Positions 11,687 to 23,902 are shown, counted from the stretch's first letter. The stretch is DNA of 64,000 nucleotides from Odobenus rosmarus divergens (GCF_000321225.1 NW_004451008.1:703553-767552), one strand, 5' to 3'. A program made the numbers and translations. The notes: generated from the letters alone by a model not told the origin.

Positions 11687-13379
11687 TAAATTAAAAAGTC
11701 ATGAGATTAAAAAAAACTTAGCTAATTTCGTAGACAAAAACCTTTTAGTTTTCATTTTATCAGTCAACAATGTAGTTAATATGCATTTATTTAACCACTA
11801 TATTTTCATATACTTGTTAGAAATTTATGGGTTGAATTTATAAATTGTCTTCTATATTCTTTGCCCATTTCTCTTTGGAATAAATCTTAAAAGATTTGGA
11901 AAATCATATTTCTATAGTAAAGGTATCAGTGCTTTGTCATATTTTCTCAGGGGTTTACTTTTTAGTTTTCATTATGGTATTTCTGACTTACGAATAGTTT
12001 TTGTTTACAGGTTGCCAAATCTACCAATATTTTCATTTGAATTTTTCCACCATTTGCTCAGCACTTTATTTTTTTCCTTCTAGTTTGTCTATGGTCAATA
12101 TTTTATAATGTAACTTTTGATCTTATCTGGAATTAATTTTGATGTATCTTGTGATTTTTTTTCAATTTTTTTAAAGAGAATAACCAGATACCTCAACAGT
12201 CTTTCCTTCTACATAAATTCATGACAACCTTCATTCCATAGGAGTCTCCTCCAAAAAATCTGTTCTCTGTTTTTGTACCAACACCACCATGTTTTAGCAG
12301 CCATAGATTCATAGAAAGTTTAAATATGGGATTTATTATCCAGTATTTCTATCTTCAAAACCAACCTTAGAAAAAGTTTGTGAGAAAATCTTATATTGTC
12401 ACATTGATTGGGATTCCATTACATGTCTAAATTAATTTGAGGATAACTGGCATACATACTCTTTAGTCTTTTTAGTCAAGAATTTGGTATACATCTCTAT
12501 TTAGACAAGTTTCAGTTTATATTTCTAAAATTGTGGGATTTTCTTTATATATACCCAGCATATTGCTCACTAATGATATTTCTAGGTTTGGGGGTTTTGT
12601 TGTTGTTGTTGTTTTTGGTTATTGCTATCAGGAATTAAATCCTTTTGTTTTTATTTTCTTTTTAATAAGTTATTAGATACAAATGTATACTTTTTTGTGC
12701 ATTTTTCTTACATTCAGCAACTTCACTGAATGCTTATTAGCTCTAACAGCTTTTCATTGTTTCTTTTGATTGTTCTAGATATACAATAATATCTTATGCA
12801 AAAAATACTTTTATTTTCTTTTCTGATGCTCATTTTTTTTTGTTCTATATTTTAATGAATTGACCCAAACAAACAGACATAATTTTTGAAATAACCGTGA
12901 TCATCACACACCATCATGTTTTATTCCTGATTATGTTGGGAAAGCCTCTAAGATTTTGTCATTATGTATAATATGTGCTGTGGGTTCTGGGTAGACATTC
13001 TTTGTCATGTTAAGGAAGCATCCTTACATTCCTGTTCTTTAAAGAGTTTTATTCTTTTCATTTTGTTCTTAAATAAGGAATTGATATTGAATTCAGGAAA
13101 TGGTTTAGAACAGATATTAAAGTATCTATTACGTTTTCCTAATTTAATCTGTTATGTTGTTTTGACAGCTTTCCTAAAGTAATCTTTAGATTCCTAAACT
13201 AAACTCTGTTTAGTTTAATTATTCTTTAGATGTACATTTGGATTCTATTTCTAGTTTAGGAATTCGACATCTATATTTATAAGTGAAAGGTGTTTAACGG
13301 TTTTCTGGGTGTGTGTTTGTATGTGTATTCTATTTTTTCAGGTTTTGATATCAGGATTATAATTTTATAGAATGAAAAT

Positions 13380-13575
13380 AGTTTGCCACTATTTTATTTT
13401 ATTTATTTATCTTTTTAGCTAATAGATTTTTTTTATTTTATTATGTTATGTTAATCACCATACATCATTAGTTTTTGATGTAATGTTCCATGATTCATTG
13501 TTTGCGTATAACACCCAGTGCTCCATTCAATACGTGCCCTCTTTAATACCCATCACCGGGCTAACCCACCCCCCA
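13380..13575 (-). mobile_element. Younger L1 3' end, antisense
   Basis: Contains gttccatgattcattgtttgcg and cacccagtgctccattcaata, recurrent in carnivore L1 3' ends. The same text appears in the + orientation at 25840-25965. Confidence 0.7.
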
Positions 13576-13589
13576 CCCACTATTTTATT

Positions 13590-13697
13590 TTTTTAAGTTT
13601 ATTTTTTTAGTAATCTCTACACTCAATGTGGACTCGAACCCACAACCTTGAGATCAAGAATTGCATGCTCTACTGAGTGAGCCAACCAGGCACCTCT
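13590..13697 (-). mobile_element. Short tRNA-like SINE monomer, reverse
   Basis: Reads tttagtaatctctacac, gaacccacaaccttgagatc and gagccaaccaggcacc, the reverse of the monomer type. Confidence 0.75.
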
Positions 13698-15281
13698 GCC
13701 AATATTTTCTATATTCAGAAATATACAACATGGAAATATATATACTTCTTTAATTTTTAAAATTATTCTTCCATAAAATATCTATGTTATTTGGAGGTGA
13801 GAAGTGGAATGAAGTTTAGAGTAGGAATAGTATTTTCTCCTTCTCCAGTCATTGATCCATTCAAGTTTTCTTCTTGTTTTTAAGTCACTTGGTTATTTAT
13901 ACTTTTCCAGAAAATTATCTATTTCTTTGGAATTTAAATTATCATAAACTCGTTCATAATATTCTCTTATATTTTTCTACTTCTTTGTATACTTTGTTAT
14001 GTTGCCTTTTTTATGCACTTGATTTTTTCCTCACCCCAAGAATGATCTTTTGAATTTATTTTTAACGCTAGTGCTGTTTTCAAACTTCTCAGTTTTGCTT
14101 TTACCTTCATTGTTTTCTCCTTCTTATTTTCCTGAAGCCTGTTCATTATTCTTTTCTTTAACTTCTTGAGATAAACACCTAGTCTTAGGGATGTTTTGTT
14201 TTGTTTCTTGACTCTCTCCTTAAATTACAAAAGCATTTAAAGCCACGAGTTAACTCTAAATGGTGCTCTGGCAATATGATGTGGAATTCTCATTTTTATT
14301 TTGTGTTTTATTTTTTTTCCTTTTCTAAGGAACACTAACTATTTAGGCAAGTGTGTTTATATTTCCAAGTAGTTTTTATTTGTTTATTTGTTTAAACATG
14401 TAAGTAATGTAATATTAATTTTCAGGGAGGTTTTTTTTTCTTTTTGGTGCTGAGGCCAAAGAACATGGCCTGTATTATTTCTGATTTGATAAATTTATTG
14501 AGACTTTTTTATGACCTAGTGTGGAAGTGATTAAAAATTTTGCATCATACTTATGAAAGTGTCATTTTAAATCATGTGTGTCATATGAAGATATGATTTA
14601 AATAAATATTATGTTATTCAAGTCTCCTATGACCTTATTTATTTTTTAATCCACCTGGTCTGTCTTAGATTTATAGTTGTATGTTAAATTTCCCACCACA
14701 ATGATTTCTATCCATTTCTATTCCTATATGTTTTCTGCTTTATGTATCTTGATTCTGGGCTTCTAGACTATATCTTTTATATAAATAAAATAATCTTTAT
14801 TACTACCTTTGTGGGGTTTTTGTTACCTTGAATTTTACTTTTTCCAATATTAATAATACTTTAGCTCCTTTTTGTCATAGTTGCCTCATATAGCTTTGTT
14901 CATCCATTATATTTAAACTTTTTATTATAATATATTATACTTGAAGATGTAATACATTAATTTTGTTTTTAGCTGAATCTACAAGTCTTTGCCTTGCTAA
15001 AAGAAAATTTTATCTGTTCACCTATATGGTTATTATTTCTATACTAGGTACTCTCCTCATCCTGTTTCATGTTTCTGTGGGTTTGCGCCTATGTGTTTGC
15101 TGGAGATGCTGTTAACTAATTGTCTTTTATTCTCTCTTTGCAATCAGACTATGTTTTGTTGTCGTTTTCTATGTGATGATTTGTAAAGTCAGCATCCTAT
15201 TTTTAGTTATACTAGTTGTTTACTTTAAAGGTTCTTAAAAATGTTCTTACTTTATGTACCTATATACTTTTTAAAAACCAG

Positions 15282-15366
15282 GATATTGGTGAATGTACAG
15301 ATCACGCACACATGGATCTTCAGCTAAGAATTGCTTCTTTCTCGCAGAAGTGTGAACTCTATCCAG
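15282..15366 (+). CDS. KNG1: KNG1 exon 6: end of cystatin domain 2
   Basis: Encodes residues 224-251 plus one base, from DIGECTD through LQLRIASFSQKC to LYPG. Length 85, matching exon 3 of domain 1. The intron before it (9457-15281) is the longest in the gene and is mostly old antisense L1. Confidence 0.95.
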
Positions 15367-15697
15367 GTATGACATGACCCATGTTGGTCCCTGACAACGG
15401 ACTAGGTCTTTTCACAGGAATTGTGCTTTGGTTTCCATGATCAGCCACAAAGTCTGTGTGATCAGCAGACCTTCCCGAGATCAACTTACCCCGTCTCTGC
15501 CCAGCTGTGTGGCAGCAGGTGCGGCTGAGACTGCTCTGGAAGTAGCCAGAAGGGAATATGGTGACTACAAGGGGAAGTGGCTGGCCTCTGGGTACACCAC
15601 CAGCTGGTCTTCCTTGTGTGCAAGATGTCCCTATGTCAGATGCTGTAAATTGGGAAAGCTGCATCTCATTTTTAACCACTTAGAGTAAAATCCTTTC

Positions 15698-15896
15698 TTT
15701 ATTTGTTTAAGATTTTATTTATTTATTTGACAGAGAGACACAGTGAGAGAGGGAGAACAAGCAGGGGGAGTGGGAGAGGGAGAAGCAAGCTTCCCGCAGA
15801 GCGGGGGAGCCCGATGCAGGGCTCGATCCCAGGACCCTGGGATCATGACCTGAGCCGAAGGCAGACCCTTAAAGAATGAGCCACCCAGGCGCCCCA
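15698..15896 (-). mobile_element. Can-SINE, reverse orientation
   Basis: Perfect 14-base duplication AGTAAAATCCTTTC at 15684-15697 and 15897-15910. In KNG1 intron 6. Confidence 0.95.
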
Positions 15897-16429
15897 AGTA
15901 AAATCCTTTCAATTAAAGATTGTTTTTTTTTTTACCCACATGTTACAATGGAGGGAAAGGGAAATACTGCAAAATTTGACTTTATCAAGTCCTTATTTCT
16001 TATACCAAGAATTGGCTTTTCTCATTCTTGGAAGATAGTTGTATGCACTCCGTGATGAGAAGCATTACTGAAGCTGCCTGCTCACCAGAATCATAGGACT
16101 TAAAATTTTCCCACTAGGGAGTCATTCCTTTAAGTTAAGCACTGCTCTTTACAGGTAGTTCCATCAAAAATGCAAAAACTTAGGAAAAGTACAGCATATT
16201 GATTGAGCCACTAATACCTACTGATTGAATGTTTTCCTTAACACACTTGGTTCTGAGAAGAGAAAAAGAGGCCTTAAGGTGAAGGTCAGATAGACAACCT
16301 CTACACACTACTGAGCCTCGGGCTGTCATGTGGCCCTCTGTAAATGGATGCCAGATCACGTGCAGGAGAGCTACTAGGCTAGACTTTTCCTTCCCCTGCA
16401 CACGCTAACTTAAAACCTGTTTCTTTCAG

Positions 16430-16602
16430 GGGAGGATTTTGTACAACCGCCTTCCAAAATTTGCCTTGGCTGCCCCAGAGATATACCTGTCAACAGCCCA
16501 GAGCTGGAGGTGGCTCTGAATCATTCCATCGCAAAGCTTAATGCAGAGAATAATGGAACTTTCTATTTCAAGATTGACAGTGTGAAAAGGGCAACAGTAC
16601 AG
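16430..16602 (+). CDS. KNG1: KNG1 exon 7: cystatin domain 3, first part
   Basis: Encodes residues 252-309, with FVQPPSKICLGCPRDIP, SPELEVALNHSIAKLN and FYFKIDSVKRATVQ. NHS and NGT are potential N-glycosylation sites. The final Gln opens the QVVAG loop. Length 173, equal to exon 4. Acceptor tttcag at 16429, donor gtctgt at 16603. Confidence 0.96.
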
Positions 16603-16669
16603 GTCTGTAAATTACACTACAAAAATAATGATATTAGAACCTAGGTGTGAATTTGCTGACTAATTTTGC

Positions 16670-16905
16670 CATCGTCCTTGGCTCTGCATTGGGAACCAGC
16701 ATACCCAGGGAATAGGATTTGGGAGATTTGAATTTCAAGTGCCAACCTCACTGCATTCTTTGTGTGTGATCTTGGAAAAGTCATTTAGAACATGTTCTCC
16801 ATTTTCTATCTGTAAAGGATAGGGGTGAGGATCAAATAAGAACATATATGTCAATCGCTTTTCAAACTCCAAAGTGCTCTGTAAACACTAGCAACTATTA
16901 TATAA
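16670..16905 (+). mobile_element. MIR
   Basis: MIR core and tail with tgatcttggaaaagtcattt, tctgtaaaggataggg and caaagtgctctgtaaacac. Lies just after exon 7. Confidence 0.65.
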
Positions 16906-17559
16906 TTAACAAAATTCAGTGCTAGGAAAAGCAAGACTTACTCTCTGCGTTTCTAGAGTCATTTTCATTGTAGCATCACTTAGTGCCTTGGGCTCAGCCC
17001 CTTTGGTCTGTCATTGTCCAGATTCTTCACTCTCACCCGCATGTCGTTTCTCCTCTGCCTCGGGTGCCCTTCCCTCCTATAGATGTACCCTCTGGGGATT
17101 CATCTCTCTTTCCATGCCCTGTCAATCAAAGCTAAGGAGTGTTCTATTCTGGAGGTCAGGAGACCCAGCTCTACCACAGCACCTCCACTGTCCTGGGTAA
17201 CCCTGGAGTCATTCAGACTCACTCAGCCCTGTGGCCCCATCTGAAAAAAATGAGTGGCTGGATTAACAGAGCCCAGATTCCTTCCACTCCAGCAGCCTAT
17301 AACCAATGTATTCATGGACAGAGTCCTATGATAGACCTCAAAACTGGCTTCCCTAAATACAAGCTAAAGAAAAGTAATCAAAATAGAACCAAACTGGTAC
17401 ACCACACCAACATGATCCTCATAATCTGGTGAAAGAAATAGCACTAAAAAAATTCATACTTTTGGCTCAGTAGTGAGCCAGATTTCTAATTTCTAGAAAT
17501 ATAAACTAGAAGGAGTCTTTATATACAGTGATATTCACTGTAGCTTTAACTATAAACCC

Positions 17560-17910
17560 CCCAAAAAAGGTAAACTGTCAAAATGATCAATAATCTAGAA
17601 ATGATTTGATAGATCTGGCATATCCGTACAATGGAGTATTAAGCAGCAATTTGAAAGCATCTTTGTGAGGCATTCTTGGTGTGGGCAATGACTCCTGCTA
17701 AAATATGCAGGGAAAAACAAGAGGCCGTAAAACCGAACATACATTCTATCCTCGCTTATGTTATTAAAAAGTACAGAAGACAATACTAAAAAGAAAGAAA
17801 TGCCTCAGACTATTCACAGTGGTGGTTTTTAGGTGACGGCACAATAGGCTATTTATGCTCATCTTTCCAATTTCCTGTTCCAGTTTTATGACTGGAAGAA
17901 AACCTCTAAA
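17560..17910 (+). mobile_element. L1 3' fragment
   Basis: Contains catatccgtacaatggagta and aagcagcaatttgaaagca, an L1 3' region with a broken frame. In KNG1 intron 7. Confidence 0.6.
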
Positions 17911-18869
17911 CAAACAGTATTAAAGCAAATCAAACCTGACCCTCTGTCTTCCGCTCAGGTGCTTGTTCCTGTCCCCGAGGCCGGCCCCCTCTCCCTGGTC
18001 TCACAGGCAGGGGACCGGCATGGGGCTCCCTCCCAGAAGACGCTAATCCATGCTACTCCTGTTCGTCAACTCTTCTTGGCCCCCACCTCTCTGCTTTCTT
18101 CCCACTGTCCCTTGTTCTTAACGATGCAGGAGTTGTGCAGTGCCCTGCCATTTATTACAGGTCCAAGATTTGCTGTCAGGAGGAGAACCACGCATTCCCA
18201 TGCATGAATATTTAGTCTTCTTGGTAGTTCCAGTTCTCTCTGTAAATTAGTGAATCAACTCTCTAGAGTGTATGCGTGTTTGTTTATGCTAAGGAGGCCA
18301 GGGAACCACAGGAGGTAATGCTGTGAATGGAAGGCAACTTCCATTACCAAATCAATCTGGAATATTGTGAAGATTTCAAACTTACTTTTAAGAGATAGAT
18401 CGTTACTGATGCTTGTGTTTAAAGAGAGAGCCGTTTGACTGCTCCGACATAGATATTCAAGGCAGCCTTGGTGGAAGCGGCCCCTTTACCAAAATTCAAT
18501 TTATCATGAGATGAATTTGCTAAGAGCCAAGCTCCAAATGACCAATCTGCCAAATTGCTAAAGATTTCTTTTACAGTTTTAGTCTTGCCTTGGCTTTGCG
18601 TGTTTAGTCCTGTGTGGATGCATATCTATTCCTATTTCAGAAACCGTGAACTTCTTAAATCCTCCATTTTTCACACGTGAGTGGTTGCTGTTTGCGTCAC
18701 ATGTCTCTTATTTCGCCCCGCCCCTGCTGCTGCTGTCCCCCCTTCTGTCAGCGTTCCTCGCCGCCTCTGCTCAGATGAATATACTTCAAGGATCTGTGTG
18801 TGCACATCAAGGTGCTTCTCCTTTGACAAAATCTTGGAGATGTCAAGGAATATGTATATGTCTAAGACT

Positions 18870-19470
18870 TAATGCAAATGGCCAAATTACAAAATTATTT
18901 GCAATTATGCCAATTTACATTCACACCAACTGGGTATAAGACACTGATTGATGATCTCGTATTATATTCCTACCAGCAGTGATCGAGGCTCCATGTTCCC
19001 CACACCTGGCCAACAGCAGGCCTCATTACTGGCTTCCATCTTGGCCAACATGAAAGATTAAAAATGATGTTGCATTGCTTTTTTAATGTGCATATCCTTG
19101 GTTATTAATGAAGTAGACTTTTTTCCCCAGGATAAATGGTCATTTTAACTTCTTTCCTGCAATACCTGTTCATGTCCTTTGCACATTTGTTTTGGCATTA
19201 GACTTTTTATTGATCCTATGTCATATTTTTCCCAAATTGCCTTGCTACTTTACTTACTGTGATTTTGAGAATAAGTTTTCATTTTCGTCTAGTCAAATTT
19301 AGACATTTTCCCCTTCCTTTAGGTTTCCTTCCTCTGCTCTTCCCCTAAGAAAGGCCTTCCTCATCCTGAGATCTGATGAATATTTACATCTGTCTAGCTC
19401 ATTAATTTTAATTTTTAAATGCCATTAGATCTGATATTGCTATATAGTGTTCTCCATTTTAAAAACAAAA
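18870..19470 (-). mobile_element. Old L1 fragment, antisense
   Basis: Reads as reversed L1 3' text (atttacattcacaccaac, aatgtgcatatccttggtta, tgtcctttgcacatttg). In KNG1 intron 7. Confidence 0.6.
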
Positions 19471-20098
19471 CTTGGACAGGGTGGATTTCAGCAGGGAAGA
19501 CTTCTGATAAGAATGATACTTGATGATGATGGGGATATATGGATATGACCTTGAGGCCCTCAAACAGAAGATGGTATTAGGTCTCCTTCATTTCTCTCCT
19601 CTGGACCCTGAAGAGAGCTGTTGGTTGCATTATATGTTGTCAACTTTCTTAGGCAACATCACATTGATCAACTCTAAGGCCAAAAAATTAGATTAAAGTA
19701 TACCCTGAAATAAGCAAGAAAATTTTTGATCACTGAAGTATAGATGCTAAAACCCTCTTAGAAACTTCCTCTCTACTTACACATACACTTGGAGTTTTGA
19801 AAGTTAATTATTATATTTCTCTTAAGATTTTAACCATGCTTACCCAGCAAGACAATGCCAAGAAAGGAGGAAGAGGAGCTTAGTTTTTCCTACAACTCTG
19901 CCTTCCTCATCTGCCTCCCATCAGGCTTTCCCTGTGTTTTTACAAAGTATAAAGAGATAGGGAAGACTGTTAAGGTTTGCTTTTATAAAAATGGGATTGT
20001 ACTATCACCCTATAACTTCATTTTTTCAATAATGGTCATCCTTCTAGGTCATCAGATATGTATGATGTATTCTCTTGACAGCTACATAATCTGTCTGT

Positions 20099-20114
20099 CC
20101 CACTCTCTCTCCCT

Positions 20115-20177
<63 letters not shown>
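20099..20177. repeat. (CT)n(CA)n microsatellite
   Basis: A CT/CCCTCT run passes directly into about 14 CA units. It abuts the edge of the MLT1 element that follows. Confidence 0.9.
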
Positions 20178-20178
<1 letters not shown>

Positions 20179-20550
20179 CGGCTTAGACTACCATAGCAAA
20201 ATATCAACGATTGAGTGATTTAAACAACAGGAGTTTGTTTCTCACAGTGCCTGAGGCTTAGAAGTCTAAAAGCCAACCAATTCAGTTCCCCGGTGAGGGC
20301 TCTCTTCCTGGCTTGCAGATGGCAACCTTCTTGCCGTGTCTTCAACTTCAGAGAGAGAGAGAGAGCTCTGGTCTTATAAGACCCTTCTAAAGACACTTAT
20401 AAGGATGCTAAGCCCATTATGAGGGCCCCACCCACATGACCTCATCTAAATCTAACTGCCTCCCAAAGGCCCCACCTTCTAATACCATCACATTGGAGGT
20501 TAGGGCTTCAATATATGAGTTTGGTGGGGGACATAGTCAGTCCATGACAC
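20178..20550 (-). mobile_element. MLT1-type MaLR LTR, reverse
   Basis: Reverse MLT1 text: atttaaacaacaggagtttg, cttataaggatgcta, catgacctcatctaaatcta, ggttagggcttcaatatatg. In KNG1 intron 7. Confidence 0.75.
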
Positions 20551-21375
20551 ACACACACACACTTAAATCCTAGAATTAAATACCAAATAACTTGGCCTAG
20601 AAACCACGTCAACTTTTTAATACATAATTTAAAAACATTTTTATCAAGTGTGTTTTTCAGGGTATAAGAATTATAAGATATGGCATTTTTAAATGACTTA
20701 AAAAGCCATCCCTGGGATTTTGTTGAAGTCAGAGTAGTTTAAAAACCTGAGCTTAATTTCTTAAATAAATGAGGTGCGCTTCTTCTAGACCAAAAAAAAA
20801 AAAAAAAAATTGGGCCACAAATTGCTTAATGGAAGACAGCATTGTGTAATGATTAAGGTTGTTGCTAAAGATTAAAGCATATTCTTAACATAAAAAAGAA
20901 ATAGAAGCGAGCTCGAAAATCCAAATAATTTTTCTAATCACATAATTTCTATAGTGGTACCAACTCAGTATTTCTCGACCTAAGATTTGGCAGGATGATA
21001 AGGCATTTCAAAAAAAAATATTTAACTTTTTCTTCCTACTTTTCTTAAATTCTATTACAACTTGAGCCCTTGAATTATTCATGACTTTTGCAGCTATTAA
21101 ACAATAAAACTCAGGAAAATATAAAAATAGAAATTATAGCTTGCTTTTCCCCCATTTTGAAAAGGAAATGAGACCAGTCATTAGCCAAATATTTTTCACA
21201 TGCACACAAATTGAAAGTTTTGTTGTCAAACATTTGTACTTTTCTGTGTAACTCTCATTTGTTCAGTATATAATTAAAATGTCAATATTCTCCCCAAAAA
21301 CTTCTTAGAGTGAAAACATATGATTTATTATACAATATTAATTAAGCTCCTACTTTGTGCTAATTAATTATCCAG

Positions 21376-21483
21376 GTGGTGGCTGGAGAGAAATTTTCTA
21401 TTGCGTTCAGCGCCAGGGAAACCATGTGTTCCAAGGAAAGTAACGAAGAGTTGGCAGAAAGTTGCCAGATCAATAAATACGGA
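21376..21483 (+). CDS. KNG1: KNG1 exon 8: cystatin domain 3, inhibitory loop
   Basis: Encodes residues 310-345, VVAGEKFSIAFSARE through CSKESNEELAESC. With the preceding Gln it forms canonical QVVAG; in the family domain 3 inhibits cathepsins. Length 108, equal to exon 5. Donor gtgagt at 21484. Confidence 0.96.
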
Positions 21484-21600
21484 GTGAGTAGTAACGCAAC
21501 TGTGTATTTGCTCCCTGGAAACCTTTTTGATATTTTATACTTGTTTAAGCATCACATGAACAACACTGTTCTTTCTTTTGCCTTCTGTCTTCATGGATAG

Positions 21601-21687
21601 CAAATCCTAGAATGTAAAGCCGAAGTTTTTGTGATACCTTGGGAGAAAAAAATTTACCCTACTGTCACCTGTCAGCCACTGAAAAAG
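21601..21687 (+). CDS. KNG1: KNG1 exon 9: end of cystatin domain 3
   Basis: Encodes residues 346-374, with AEVFVIPWEKKIYPTVTCQP and then LKK. The family usually has GM where KK stands here, so a dibasic pair precedes the kinin segment. Intron 8 is only 117 bases. Acceptor gatag at 21600, donor gtatga at 21688. Confidence 0.95.
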
Positions 21688-22254
21688 GTATGATTCTAAT
21701 TACAGTCAGCTCGGGTCAACTTTGCTCATTCCGAAAAGTCATATTTGAGGGTTGAAAGTGAACCGTTATTTAAATGAATTGGGAGACTATCTTCTTAAAA
21801 TGGGGAAGAACGCTCACATTTCTGTGCTGACCTCTTTATGGCTAGACATGAGAGCAGCAGTCCTCGTAATTACACACCATGCCTTGTCAGCGTCCCATTG
21901 GCAGGGGGCCCTCGCTTGGTGAACTGCAGGCCCTGCTGTGGAGGGCCCATGCTAGCCCGTGCACCCACAAGGTGTGCCTGAGACGAGGCCCTGCTCTCCC
22001 ATGCTCACTGCTTACAGCCAAGGAGATCGGGAGGAATACAGATCTCAGCCCCCACTCCACATCAGTTGACTCAAAATCTGCATTTTTAACATGATCCCTG
22101 AAGCGGGGGGGAGGGGGGAGGAGGTCATACCCATGTTCAAGTTCAGGAAGCATTAGTTTGCATCATTTTTTTTTAATTTTTAAAAGATCCCTGGGAAGTA
22201 AGTAAGACTTTCCCCATTGCCAAGGATGACATCCTAAAAATTACAAAGATGCTG

Positions 22255-22430
22255 AGGTCATAGGGTAAATAATAACATTACCAAGTGTACTTTCTGTCCC
22301 AGGCACTGTACTGAGAGCTTCACACATATTTCCCTCCTGACACCTCTATGAGGCAGGTGCTGTTATTATCCTATTTACAGATGAGAAAAATGAAGCCAGT
22401 GATGCTCAGATTCAAGTCTAGATCAAATCA
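22255..22430 (+). mobile_element. MIR
   Basis: Has aggcactgtactgagagctt, aggcaggtgctgttattatcc and a fragment of the gatgagaaa tail. In KNG1 intron 9. Confidence 0.65.
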
Positions 22431-23155
22431 GAGCCCACCCTATTCGCTATGATGCTGATTCCTAGTAGGGTCTGACTTGTTTGACTCTCCAAACCATGTT
22501 CTTTGTACCACCAAACACTGCCCCTGACCATCACATTCTCACAGGTAGTGAAAGTGTAGGTGGAAAAAATCCACAAGACCGTATCTTCAGTGCAATTTGC
22601 CTCTTCTTACTTTTTCCTGATTTACATTTTTGCCATGTGTCAGTATGTACAGAGTCTAATAGAAACATTATACAAAGACTGCGTTTCAAGCTGGTGACAA
22701 TTCCTAATGTGTTTCAATCAAACAAAGTAGTTGTGAATATATGCTCCCTAGATATTCAGCTCATAAAGCCACTTAGCGCCTTTTAGGATAAAAAGAGTAA
22801 TTGTGCTAATAGAAACAGTATCAATGAATAAATAATGTGTCATGGCTTTATATAACCATGGGCTTAGAAGGTACCCTAGGGATTATGTAGTACCACCACC
22901 CAATTTTTCCCAAAGAAGGAAAAACTCTCCAGCTTAGAGTATTAAGAACAATAATCAATAACCACAAGTTATAAAAGCAACCAAAGAGGAAAAAATATTC
23001 ATTCTCATCCTCTCTGGAATATTAATATCATATTTGAAGTCTGATAGATTTGCCCCATTGTAAAGAAAGATAGCATTGCCAGGACTCAGTCCTTCTTTCT
23101 TCATTGATAGTATGGTTTTCACAGTAATGCATTCATCTTAATATTTCCTGTTTAG

Positions 23156-23233
23156 ATCATATTGATGAAAAGGCCTCCAGGTTTTTCACCTTTCCGATCA
23201 GTACCCTTGGAGAAAAGAGAAGAAGGAACAACT
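23156..23233 (+). CDS. KNG1: KNG1 exon 10 short form (LMW isoform)
   Basis: A donor gtaagt at 23234, right after GGAACAACT, lies inside exon 10 and 36 bases after bradykinin. Use of it joins residues 375-400 to exon 11 in phase 0, as in known LMW kininogen. The same bases are read as coding (VSPP) in the HMW form. Confidence 0.93.
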
Positions 23234-23902
23234 GTAAGTCCACCCCACACTTCCATGGCACCTGTACAAGGTGAAGAGCGGGATTCAGGAAAAGAACAAG
23301 GACCCACTCATGGGCATAGCTGGGGCCATTACAAGCAAATAAAACATGGCTTTGGCCATGGTCATAAACATGAGCATGACCAAGGCCATGGGTACCACAG
23401 GGGACATGGCCTTGGCCATGGACATCAAAGGGAACATGGCCTAGCCCAAGGACATATACATGAACATGGCCAAGGCCATGGAAAATATAAAAATAAAAGA
23501 AAAAACAATGGAAAGCACAATGGTTGGAAAATAGAGCATTTGGCAAGTTCTTCTGAAGATAGTACTACCTCTTCTGCACAGACACAAGAGAAGACAGAAG
23601 GGCCAACACCCCTCCCTTCCCTAGCCCAGCCAGGTATAGCGGCTACTGTGCCTGACTTTCAGGACTCAGATCTCATTGCAGTCATGATGCCTAAGCCACC
23701 AGCTCCCACAGAGAGTGATGATGATTGGATCCCTAACATCCAGATAGAGCCAAATAGCCTTTCATTTAACCTGATATCTGACTTTCCGGAAAAAACCTCC
23801 CCCAAATGTCCCGGACGCCCCTGGAAGCCAGTTAATGGAATGAATCCAGCTGTGGAAGTGAAAGAATTTCATGATTTCGATCTCACTGATGCTTTGTTTT
23901 AA
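23156..23902 (+). CDS. KNG1: KNG1 exon 10: bradykinin and HMW light chain
   Basis: Encodes residues 375-622 and stop TAA. Order: IILM, then Lys-bradykinin, then a linker with SPPHTSMAP, a His/Gly-rich region (about 23300-23530, repeats of the GHGHKHEH and GHGLGHGH type), a Lys-rich NGKHNGWK block, a Ser/Thr-rich stretch, and the C-terminal DDDWIPNIQIEP...SPKCPGRPW...FDLTDALF. In the family the His-rich part binds zinc and anionic surfaces and the C-terminal part binds prekallikrein and factor XI. The His-rich region is shorter than in human, explaining most of the 22-residue difference. The lone Cys in SPKC pairs with the N-terminal Cys in the family. Confidence 0.96.
   Translation: MILMKRPPGFSPFRSVPLEKREEGTTVSPPHTSMAPVQGEERDSGKEQGPTHGHSWGHYKQIKHGFGHGHKHEHDQGHGYHRGHGLGHGHQREHGLAQGHIHEHGQGHGKYKNKRKNNGKHNGWKIEHLASSSEDSTTSSAQTQEKTEGPTPLPSLAQPGIAATVPDFQDSDLIAVMMPKPPAPTESDDDWIPNIQIEPNSLSFNLISDFPEKTSPKCPGRPWKPVNGMNPAVEVKEFHDFDLTDALF
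23168..23197 (+). other. KNG1: Kallidin (Lys-bradykinin) coding segment
   Basis: Encodes K-RPPGFSPFR exactly as in human. Bradykinin is 23171-23197. It is preceded by LM, the usual tissue kallikrein cleavage context, and followed by SV. The peptide acts on B1/B2 receptors (vasodilation, pain, permeability). Confidence 0.97.

Larger units (their letters stand above)
11750..15240 (-). mobile_element. Ancient L1 ORF2 region, antisense, fills KNG1 intron 5
   Basis: AT-rich text resembling reversed L1M ORF2 (ttctctttggaataaa, attgggattccattacatg, aagtctcctatgacc, ttctgctttatgtatcttgattctggg). Heavily mutated with no surviving ORF. Interrupted by a younger L1 3' end (about 13380-13575) and a SINE monomer (13590-13697). 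Confidence 0.6.

Noticed and set aside
23157..23546. 129-codon - strand ORF opposite KNG1 exon 10
   Set aside because: Shadow of the His-rich repeat on the opposite strand; composition mirrors the sense codons.
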